Source: Dryas octopetala (taxonomy: Eukaryota; Streptophyta; Magnoliopsida; Rosales; Rosaceae). Taken from it: 64,000 bases of DNA. The stretch is taken from assembly GCA_963921425.1 (NCBI GenBank), contig OY992833.1, forward strand, positions 4,156,501 to 4,220,500, given 5' to 3'. The notes below the pieces were generated by a model that was not told where the DNA came from, made no database searches, and saw nothing but the letters and a program-made list of their open reading frames with translations. Positions 36,310 to 44,793 of the stretch are shown one piece after another; position 1 is the stretch's first letter, and each line of letters starts with the position of its first letter. Made by a program: the position numbers and the translations under genes.

Positions 36310-36860
36310 TATGGAATAGGCAACGGAACAATAGGCAAGGAATTAAAATTCGTTGCCTATTCCGGGAATAGGCAAGGAATAGTTGCACATAGGCAACGAA
36401 TCTAAAATTAGTATTGAAAAACTCATCAGCAACGAATCCTTTGAAATAGGCAATGCTTATTTCGTTGCCCAAATAGAGTAATTAGCAAGGAAAGTACCAA
36501 CTCGTAGCCTATTTTTACGCGGATTGAAGCGCCAACCATTGCAACCATGATTTCCTTGTCTAATGTTTTTTCATTCGTTGCCCATTACTGTTATAGGCAA
36601 GGAAAAAAGAATTTGTTGCCTATTTACAAGAAAACTTGGAATGGCAACGGAACAATAGGCAACAACAGAAAAGTCCTTGCCTATTCGGAGAATAGGCAAG
36701 GAATGGTTGGTCATGGGCAACGATTGAACATTAGATATTGAACAATACAGAGGCAACAACTTTAGAATAATAGGCAACGTATCGTTCATTGCCCATTAAT
36801 GTTATCGGCAAGGAAAAAACAAAATTTGTTGCCGATTTACAAGAATATAGGCTAAGAAAA
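36310..36860. repeat. Left subterminal repeats of CACTA-3
   Basis: Many direct and inverted copies of AATAGGCAACGAA / TTCGTTGCCTATT, roughly one every 25-40 bp. The right end (40620-41225) has the same words, which confirms the pairing of the two ends. Confidence 0.85.
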
Positions 36861-36876
36861 AAGAATTTGTATTTCT

Positions 36877-37830
36877 ATGTAGAAGCTTACATCTCAATCA
36901 TGTTTCTAACGATCTGAACCGTTCATTTCTTAGTTCCCCACTCAAAGATCATCTCTACAAAAAATAGGCCCAATTAGAGATGTAGAAGTTAGGTAATAGT
37001 GGTCGAACTTATGAACGATCGTGATTTTTCTAATGTAATCGAACGGGTAGATGAATTCTAATTTGGTCGATTTTTTACAAAATTTACCTTTGAGTATAAA
37101 CGTAGAAAATGAACGGCTCCGATTATTGAAATCACGTTGTGGTCTTCACAATTATTGAAACGACAAGGTTTCAATGAAAAAGTTAAATAGCATAATACTC
37201 TTCAAGTATATGTATATGTAGAAACTCACATCTCGATCGTGTTTCCAACGATCCGAACCGTTGATTTTTTAGTTTTTCACTCAAAGATCATCTTTTCAAA
37301 AAATTGGCCCAATCGGAGATGTAGAAGTTAAATAACGGTGGTCAAACTTATGAACGATCTTGGTTTTTCTAATGATAATTGAACATGAAAATGAATTTCG
37401 GTTTTCCCGATTTTTTACAAGATTGATCTTTGAGTGTAAATGTAGAAAATGAAAGGCTCCGATCGTTGAAATCACGTTGTGGTCTTAACAATTAGTGAAA
37501 CGATAAGGTTTCAACGAAAAAGTTAATAGCATAATACTCTTCAAGTGTATTTATATATATAGAAGCTCATATCTCGAACGTGTTTCCAATGATCCAAATC
37601 ATTCATATTTTAGTTCCCCACTCAAAGATTATCCCTGTAAAAAATTGACCTAATCGAAGAGGTAGAAATTAGGTAACGGTGGTCGAACTTATGAACGATC
37701 ATGATTTTTCTAATGATAATCAAACGGGTAGGTGAATTCCGATTGGGCCGATTTTTTGCAGGGATGATCTTTGAGTATGAACATAGAAAATGAACGGCTC
37801 CGATCGTTGAAATTAGGTAACGGTGATCAA
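36877..37830. repeat. Three tandem 340-bp units, each an imperfect palindrome
   Basis: The unit starting ATCTCGATCGTGTTTCCAAC occurs at 36891, 37230 and 37571, steps of 339 and 341 bp. Within each unit, CTCAAAGATCATC...CAAAAAATTGGCCCAAT near the start is mirrored by ATTGGGCCGATTTTTTGCA...GATCTTTGAG later, so one strand could fold on itself. No ORF is conserved between units. Confidence 0.85.
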
Positions 37831-38688
37831 GAAAGTTGACATAATAAACTTTTTTAAAGAAGAATTTTATTTTTGTATTAATAACCTTTTTAAAAAAACA
37901 GTTGTTTATTTTAATTTTTATTCTTTATTTTTTTGTAAGCCTGTATTTTCGGAATTACCCACCTGATCGAAAATTTTCAATTTCCCACCTTATGTTTCCT
38001 TCTCCCTCTCTAATCTCTTTTTCTAACTCTCTTCTCTCTCTCTCTCTCTCTCTCTCTAGTATATAAAAAACACTCAAAATCTCTAGAAAATCAAAGATGC
38101 TCACACTTTCCTTCTCGTCCCCCTGGTTCTCTTAGCCCCGCCTTGCTCCGCCGCTCCCCGCCTCAGCCCAACCCGATCTAGTCCCGCCCCGACCTGACCT
38201 GGCCTGCTCTGCGTAGCCCGGCCATGATCCTCATCTCTTTCCCCCACGATTTCTCTCTCCTCTCTCCCCACCACCCCCGTCCCATCCCCCTCCCCCCTGC
38301 GTCCCCTCTCCCCCTACTCATCGAAACCCAACCCCTAGCCCCGACGACCCACCACTGTGGCAGGAGGGATGGGGCTGGGTTTGGGTTGGCTTGGATTTGG
38401 GTTTTTGTTTCTGATTACTATGCTTTGGGGATCCAAAGGTTGTTTAGGGTTTTGGGTTTTCTTCCTCTGAGGCTATTTTTCAGGTTGACTTCAAGCTCCA
38501 TCCTCCTTTTTGTGATTAGAAGTTCATTTTTAATCCTGAAGAAAAAAATTGATCTTGTAGTCTATGTATAATCTGAAGGCTTGTGTCAATCTGAGATTAT
38601 TCCACTACTAATTTATTGATATTACTTTTTAGAGTTTGATTGTTTGGTAATTGTTATAGGTGTTTGGATTTTAGAGGAATCTAAAAAT

Positions 38689-38778
38689 ATGACACAGAAA
38701 TCCTCCGATGGGAAGCACCAGACCACAACAAAGCCTCCTCCTATGCCATCCCCTCTGCGTTTTTCTAAATTTTTTCAG
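38689..38778 (+). pseudogene. Captured UDP-glucuronate decarboxylase (UXS) first coding exon
   Basis: The ATG at 38689 opens a 30-codon exon ending PMPSPLRFSKFFQ, then a GT donor at 38779. In soluble plant UXS enzymes (UDP-xylose synthesis in the cytosol) this tail directly precedes the NAD-binding SNMRILVTGGAGF segment, which is absent here. The preceding CT-rich stretch and a TTGTTATAG acceptor at 38652-38660 look like the captured 5' leader and its intron. So a genomic piece of promoter side, leader and exon 1 was taken up. No UXS catalytic part follows. Confidence 0.75.
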
Positions 38779-38779
38779 G

Positions 38780-39446
38780 TCCTTGTGCTAATTTATTTGT
38801 TTATTTATTCCTATATCTTTCTTTTGGGTCATTGTAATTTGTTTTTACTGTATATTTCTTCTAAAAAAATGAAAATTAATTTCAATGTATAGATATTATA
38901 TCAAACAAGCCATTTTTTCTTGGCTTATTTTGTTTCTATTTGATTTCACGCATTGCCCATACAATTGGTTTGTACTATTAGATCTTCAAAATTCAACTTT
39001 GTTCCACCAAAAAAGGCTGTGCATGATAGGTATTGTATTGGACCATTGGTACTCTCTCTTTCTTGGTTCTCTGTTTTACCCCGAATGCTCAAACAGTAAG
39101 TCAAGGAAGTATTGGCTATCCTTATTGCAATCTAGCTCGTTTTGAACTTTGGTGGAATCTTTGTCATTACAGTTTTGATATAAATCATGCTACTGTACAT
39201 TTCAAGGAGTATTTTTGTTTGGTATTAGATGGCTAATAAATATCATCATTCTTATGACATTGTGGTGTTTTTCATATAGTTGATTGTAACGCTCTTCATT
39301 GTGTACTTTCATTGTTGATTGTATATTAATTTTTTTTTTAAAATTACATTTGTGTTTGTATAAATATAATTTTTATAGTCTGTATGTGCTAATTATAATG
39401 AATTATAACATTTGAAAACATTATCATAGTGATTGACCCTTAACAG
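38780..39446 (+). other. Interior of CACTA-3 between the captured fragments
   Basis: AT-rich, with short splice-bounded stretches (for example before the GT at 39029, reading KFNFVPPKKAVHDR) that may be further captured exons. I could not name them. Confidence 0.35.
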
Positions 39447-39640
39447 ATTCCAAATGTTGGGAGAGCTCATTCACCATAGTGATCAAAAGAGAGATAAAAC
39501 GTCATTTTTATTAGATGTATATTCCAAATTGTTGACTAACTGGAGTTTCATTCTTATTATTTTTTTGGTTCCCTGGTTATCGAATACATTCAGTTTTTGG
39601 TATGAGGGTCCACACCAAGGATGGAACCATGATTACACAT
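39447..39640 (+). pseudogene. Captured BIM-like bHLH transcription factor exons
   Basis: After an AACAG acceptor, 39447-39516 reads RFQMLGELIHHSDQKRDK then TSFLLD, the helix-loop-helix core of BES1-interacting Myc-like (BIM) proteins. A GT donor follows. About 60 bp later 39576-39599 reads VIEYIQFL, the continuation of helix 2, and from 39601 YEGPHQGWNH, the conserved stretch after the domain; the QEKV residues between are deleted with a frame change. The second acceptor has lost its AG. The intron is retained, so the capture was at DNA level. The basic DNA-binding region is missing. Confidence 0.8.
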
Positions 39641-40210
39641 TTTAATTGTGCTCTTTTTTGTCCCTTTTTCATACGGTTTCATTTGTATATGTTTTTTACA
39701 ATATTGTGCAGGAAAATATTAGAACTTACTTGAAAATGGTTGTTCCTAACCCCTCAAACTAAGAGTTGGGTTTTTAAAATATAAACCTTTCCTTTTTTTT
39801 GTTTATGTAGTTCTTAAACAGTTCTGGCTGAAGATGTCTTTACTAGCCGGCTGAAGTGAATGTGCTTGCTTGTTGATTTATGCAATTGAGTATGGTTGTT
39901 GGTTTATGTAGTTTTGTACATCTTTCTGCCTTCCAGCAGATGTATTGCTCTTCCTATATACTCATTTTTTTTTTTTACTTTTCTTCCAGATTGATCTATT
40001 TTAAAATTAAGTATATTATGATTAAGTGAATTCAATGTTTCTATCCATGTTTGTTTTGGTTGAAATTGCAGGATGTGTTCAATCTACTTCTAATTTTGGT
40101 TAATCTAGGCGTTTGCAGGTATACAAGCGAAGTTTGAGTTATATGCATGTTGAGTGGTGTAAATGAATTCTCTGTGTAGTATTGATAGTGATTTGCTTGT
40201 ATGTTTTCAG

Positions 40211-40309
40211 TGGAGTAATGCAAAGAACAAACGAAGCGGTTACACTCAAGCACAAATTGATGAGGTGCGGGTTGAATGGGGAGAGTTTATGACCTTGACT
40301 TATCTGTAG
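40211..40309 (+). pseudogene. Last exon of the CACTA Ulp1-like gene
   Basis: After a TTTTCAG acceptor, 33 codons open with WSNAKNK and contain EVRVEWGE before TAG. The corresponding exon in CACTA-1 (6109-6207) has the same length, with WSNLKNK and EVRVEWGD. None of the other exons of the gene are found here, so CACTA-3 lost nearly all its own coding DNA. Confidence 0.85.
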
Positions 40310-40619
40310 CCCTGTTGGGAGGTATTAGGTACTTAGGGTTTGCCATTTTGTTGATATTTAGATCAAATTATGCTGCCATGCCATATTTTTGGTAAAGAAG
40401 GCAAGTGCTAGTACACGTGGTTCTGATTTTTATAAATGTGGGCAGATTATTGAACAAGGGTGTAGATGTTAAGATTGTAGGTAAATTGCTGTCATGATAA
40501 TAATTTGTAAGTCTAGGCAGCTAGGTTTTGGTACACATGCGATTGATTGTTACCTTGAACAAATATTGATTGACTTAATGAATAGATTTTGAATGAATGG
40601 ATTTATAGTTGAATGGACT

Positions 40620-41225
40620 TATATGGTTGAAAATACCAAAAAAAAAAGGTATATGGTATTTTTAATTGCAAAATACCAAAAAAAAAAAATGCAGGCTATA
40701 TTTTTAATTGCAAAAATACCATAAAAGTAACGCCCTTTTCCTTGTGTATTGTAAGAAGGGGCAAGGAAATGGTTGTTGCTTATGCAAAGGCAATAAGGAT
40801 TTCCTTGCCTATTGTAAGAATAGAAAAGGAAAGGGTTGTTGCTTATGAAAAGGCAAGGAAAGGGTTGTTGCTTATGAAAAGGCAACGAGGATTTCCTTGC
40901 CAAATTTCTTGTAGTGATATTAGGCAACAATAGAGTCGTTGTCTATAAATACAATAGGCAATGACGATACTGTTGCATAATGTAATAGGAAATGAGGCCA
41001 TCGTTGCTCAATCCTTCGAAAAATTATATTTTCGAGTCACAATAGGCAACGATAAAGTCGTTGCTAATTTCGCAATGACCGCCGAAATCATTGCCTATAA
41101 TTATAGGCAAGGGTCCTAGGGCAACGACTCTAGCAACGTTAAAAAGTTGTTGCCTATTTGTTTAGGCAAGGAATTTTTAGCTTTAGACAACAACTTTCAA
41201 TCGTTGTCAAATCCCTGTTTTCTTG
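40620..41225. repeat. Right subterminal repeats of CACTA-3
   Basis: Dense GGCAACGA / TCGTTGCC words in both orientations, matching the left end. Around 40660-40690 there are two A-rich copies of AAAATACCAAAAAAAA. Confidence 0.85.
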
Positions 41226-41400
41226 TAGTGACCTCAAGTTTCATTTCAGTGTTGTCATAAAATGTCTGCTCATGATCAAGTTTTAGCATCTCAAGCTCAA
41301 ACCACAAATACTGCCAATACTACTCCTGATGTTAATCGACTTTCAGCTAATTTTCCTTCCAGCATTTGGGCTGACCATTTTCTGTCAAATGCTTCCGTGG

Positions 41401-42095
41401 TATTTGTGTTTCTGTGTGTGTGACACAAATATCAAGGTTGTGCCCCATCTTTATGGGTAACGGAGAAAATGATCCCCACAAACAAAGGAATTGTACAGTA
41501 CGAAATAACATAAAAACGGATTCATTAAAATAAAAAAGATCTTTTACTTAAATTGTGCCTTTTTGACAGGAATCAATAAAAAATAATAAATATTTTTATC
41601 CCATTAGATTAGATTTCATCCAAATGTGGTAGTATAAGAATGAAGGGAAACTATTCCAATTTCGTTGAAGTTGAAGAATCAAAGAATTTATTCCACATAT
41701 TGGGATAATTCGAAAAGTTTTGATTGAATTATGATCCAAAAAGGAAAAACCAATACCAGTCACAAGCATATAATTGTGGCTGTAGCATTACCAATGACAT
41801 TAGAGCATGATTAATTGTGTTTTTTAGAACAAATGACACAAATATAAGTTTGTGCTTTGTAAATTTGTTCTTGCGGTGTTCACAAAGTTAACATCAATTC
41901 CTTCTTTGGCCTTTAAAAAGAAAATTAAATACTCCTGCTAGCTACTCAATTCCTATGGTCAGAGAGAAATTCGACGTATTCAGTTCAATTCAAAGATAAA
42001 AAATGCGTCCACCCAAAAAAAGAAAGGAAAAAAAAGACAAGATAAACAATGAGAACAACACTAAATATATATAACATAAATATAGCATAACCAGG
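41401..42095. repeat. Duplicated block, copy 2 (CACTA-2 right end plus flank)
   Basis: Second copy of 16423-17115. The CACTA terminus inside reads TTCTTGCGGTG (41878), one more mutation than copy 1, followed by the same TTC. Its left border is exon 1 of the terpene synthase fragment and its right border is the RAPTOR fragment. Confidence 0.9.
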
Positions 42096-42157
42096 TCAGA
42101 CCCGTGGTCAAGCCGTACCTCAAAAGCAGTCAATTGCTCAGTGAAAAATGGACTTGG
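42096..42157 (-). pseudogene. RAPTOR (TOR complex 1 subunit) exon fragment
   Basis: On the minus strand, after a TTGCTATGTTCCAG acceptor, the exon reads [19 protein letters not shown], matching the conserved part of plant RAPTOR, the substrate-recruiting partner of TOR kinase, where the sequence has EVWLDHGS; Trp is changed to Arg. The fragment stops exactly at the edge of the duplicated block. The retained acceptor and intron-like DNA upstream (to about 42300) show genomic capture. About 20 codons only; no function expected. Confidence 0.8.
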
Positions 42158-42558
42158 CTGGAACATAGCAAAAAAATATGAAACTCAGTCAATATGAAGA
42201 CAGATCTTGCAAATACAAAATAGAAAATCAATACAATATATCTAAAACATGAATATCGATCAGCATCTTTTTTTTTTTTTTGGGGGGCCAAAGAATATCA
42301 TGAGTATCCTTTTAATATATATGTCTAGAACCTGAAAATGTTGAAATTTAACTTTTTAGCAAAAGGAAATCTATCCTTAAAAAACAATAATGAGAGTCAT
42401 ATAAAGGAGTGTCTAAAGAGGAGGTGAGGCAAGTTTAGTATTGTTGTGCTGTGAAAATAATCATTTATAGCTGTACTGTGAAAATAATTAACTATGAAAT
42501 AAAACAGCGAGTGTTTGGTAAACTGTACTTTTAAAAGTGCTGCGGGTATAAAAAGTAA
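42158..42558. other. Intron-like DNA of the RAPTOR fragment and spacer
   Basis: AT-rich, includes an 11-T run and GGGGGG near 42280. It ends in AAAAAGTAA (42550-42558), the left target duplicate of the foldback element. Confidence 0.4.
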
Positions 42559-43718
42559 GGCTTTTTAGCAAGATACCCATCTGAACTTTGACTTGATTTG
42601 CATGTTACCACCTAAATTAAAAATTGAAGCAAGTTGCCTTCTGAATTAAATTTTGTTTGTAAGTTACCACCTTTATCCAAATCCTCATGGGTTTTTTGGT
42701 CTTTTCATAGAGAAGAACTTGGGTGGGGAAGCTTTTGTCACCTCAGCATGCTGAGTCGTAAGGCCCAACCAATTACAAGTGGCCACATGTACAACCATTT
42801 TTCTATTTTTACAAACTTTGAAAATTAATTAAAAATAGTTCCGGACTCAGAAATATACACGGAAAATTCTTACGAACTCGTCTTGACTAATATTGATTTA
42901 CTATGGAGTCAAGTTACCAATTTGCCCTCTGAGAGTTTCCAAAAAATTTAGGAAGTCCAAATTTATTTATAAAAAATTAAAATACTCTTGACTCTTTAAA
43001 AATTCATAGGATAATCTCCCGAACTCCAAAAAATACAAGGTCTGCACCATTGGTCTTCTAAAAACTAACACTACCTTTCTCGTGAACACTTGTTATCCAA
43101 AAGACCTCTCGGTCTTAGAGGAAAATAAATTCAAGAAAAATTCTAGAATTTTCGAATAGTCTCGAAAGAATTCTCTAAAATAGGTTTTTGGTAATTTCCA
43201 AAATATTTTTTAGAATTCTTTTGAGATTTTACGGAAATTCTATAATTTTTATAGAATTTATTTTATGGAGGAAAATTTATTTTAATTTTTTAGAAATAAA
43301 TTTGGACTTCCCAAATTTTCTGGAAACTCTCAGAGGGCAAATTGATAATTTGACTCTATGGTAAATTAGTATTATTCAAGATGAGTCCGTAAGAATTTTC
43401 TGTATATTTTTTTTAAGTCCGGAGCTATTTATAATTAATTTTCAAAGTTTGTAAAAATAGGAAAATAGAAAAAGAAAAATGGTTGTACATGTGGCCACTT
43501 GTAATTGGTTGGTACTTGCCACTCAGCATGCTGAGGTGGCAAAAGCTTCCCCACCCAAGTTCTTCTCTATGAAAAGACTAAAAAACCTATGATGATTTGG
43601 ATGGAGGTGGTAACTTGCAAACAAAATTTAATTCAGGAGGCAACTTGCTTTAATTTTTAATTTAGGTGGTAACATGCAAATCGATTCAAAGTTCAGGTGA
43701 GTGTCTTGCTAAAAAGCC
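42559..43718. mobile_element. Foldback Mutator-like element with arms over 400 bp (TSD AAAAAGTAA)
   Basis: It starts GGCTTTTTAGCAAGA and ends TCTTGCTAAAAAGCC; the arms (about 42559-42990 and 43300-43718) are inverted copies with short indels. They include GCATGTTACCACC / GGTGGTAACATGC and CCTCAGCATGCTGAG on both sides. AAAAAGTAA flanks both ends (42550-42558, 43719-43727). A 9-bp duplication and long terminal inverted repeats fit Mutator-like elements. The 300-bp centre is AT-rich and holds no gene. Confidence 0.92.
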
Positions 43719-43727
43719 AAAAAGTAA

Positions 43728-44330
43728 TGTTCAAGTGTCTGGTAAATTTTAATGTTAAAAATATTGTGACTATGTATAATGACTAAAATAGATATAATAC
43801 TAATATTGATAACATAATTAAATTCGACGTTAAATACTCAACCAATGTTTGACATTGAATCACATATATTGGATTAATAGCAAATTCCTTATCAATAATA
43901 ACAACTAAACTAATCATTAATAATGGAAACATTATACTATATCCTATTATTCCTTATTTTTCTTCCTTTCTTTTTATGGGAATCCTCCTTATTTGTCTTC
44001 TCCTTTTGTTTTGTCTTCTCAATGTTCTCATTCATCTTAAGCAGTTGCAGTACTTCGTATGTTTATAGTTTAAAGCTCCTCTACCTTTTTGAGATTGGCA
44101 TCTTTATCTTCCTTCTTCTGTTTAAAAAATGATAGCCGTGCTCTCAAATTAAAAAATGAAATAATTTAAGACAAATATGAAAGTTGACTTCAATATGTGA
44201 TACAAGTAATTAATCTATGAACTTCTATCGCACTTTGATACTTGAAAATTGTTAGGAATATGGACCCCCCATTGATTTAATGGACCACTATCTTGGATTA
44301 ATTATTAATGGCCTTACTGAGATGATGTTG
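43728..44330. other. Distal upstream region of the terpene synthase
   Basis: AT-rich. A short T-rich ORF near 43923-44132 encodes only a hydrophobic low-complexity peptide and is not supported as a gene. Confidence 0.45.
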
Positions 44331-44546
44331 CAAATTAGTTTTGACATTTTATTATATGAGATGCAAGACAAAGGGTTGAAGTCAAAAGAAGGTGACATGG
44401 TGCAAATTAGTTTTGACATTTTATTATATGAGATGCAAGACAAAGGGTTGAAGTCAAAAGAAGGTGACATGGTGCAAATTAGTTTTGACATTTTATTATA
44501 TGAGATGCAAGACAAAGGGTTGAAGTCAAAAGAGGTGACATGGTTT
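44331..44546 (+). repeat. 72-bp minisatellite, three copies, upstream of the terpene synthase
   Basis: CAAATTAGTTTTGACATTTT starts at 44331, 44403 and 44475. The units are almost identical. They lie 250-460 bp before the ATG. Each carries the TTGAC core recognised by WRKY factors and a GGTTGAAGTC word, so the array multiplies possible regulatory sites. No such array is seen before the broken copy at 36130. Confidence 0.85.
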
Positions 44547-44582
44547 TATGGAGGAAATTATGAGAATTTTATTATATTATCT

Positions 44583-44605
44583 TGTGGTCCATTTTTGTAT
44601 TTAAC
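44583..44605. repeat. Right-end remnant of the palindromic MITE
   Basis: GTGGTCCATTTTTGTATTT then AACC matches the end of the element at 36107-36128, followed by the same TATAAAGTT. The rest of the MITE is deleted here. Confidence 0.8.
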
Positions 44606-44655
44606 CTTATAAAGTTTAGGAGAGACACCTACAAGTTGCTTTCACTACAGTAGCT

Positions 44656-44668
44656 ACAATAAATAGCT
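44656..44668 (+). promoter_or_regulatory. Possible TATA-like box of the terpene synthase
   Basis: ACAATAAATAGCT about 130 bp before the ATG is the best AT-rich core. The broken copy has the same word next to a 9-bp indel. Weak evidence; no start site is visible. Confidence 0.3.
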
Positions 44669-44793
44669 AGCAAGCATTGCTATTCGACTTACTCACTCCA
44701 GCTAGCCTAACTTTCAAGTGCCCCAAGTTTCAGCATCTCAATTAATTAGCTCAAAGCCTCAAACCTCAAGTTTCATTTCAGTCTTGTAACAAA

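Larger units (their letters stand above)
36297..41230 (+). mobile_element. CACTA transposon 3 carrying host gene fragments (TSD ACC)
   Basis: The left terminus CACTACAAAAAAATATGG starts at 36297; the right ends TTTTCTTGTAGTG at 41230. ACC flanks both (36294-36296, 41231-41233), and the paralogous locus at 44763 shows the empty site AAACCTCAAG with one ACC. Subterminal words GGCAACGA / TCGTTGCC are dense at both ends. It retains one recognisable element exon, the 33-codon last exon of the Ulp1-like gene (40211-40309), so it derives from a CACTA related to CACTA-1. Most of the interior is other DNA: three 340-bp repeats, a UXS first exon and BIM-like bHLH exons. It is non-autonomous. Confidence 0.93.
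36130..41400 (+). pseudogene. Terpene synthase 5' fragment (promoter, leader, exon 1) split by CACTA-3
   Basis: 36130-36296 plus 41231-41400 align without gaps larger than 9 bp to 44606-44932, the promoter, leader and first exon of the intact terpene synthase. ATG is at 41262, and the 46-codon exon is open, ending [13 protein letters not shown]. Three amino-acid changes are seen (V5D, S8L, I17T). CACTA-3 sits between the two parts, 31 bp before the ATG, with ACC duplicated. After exon 1 the GT of the splice donor is still there, but the sequence switches within three bases to the CACTA-2 end block (41401 onward), so exons 2-7 are missing. It cannot make an enzyme. Confidence 0.9.
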
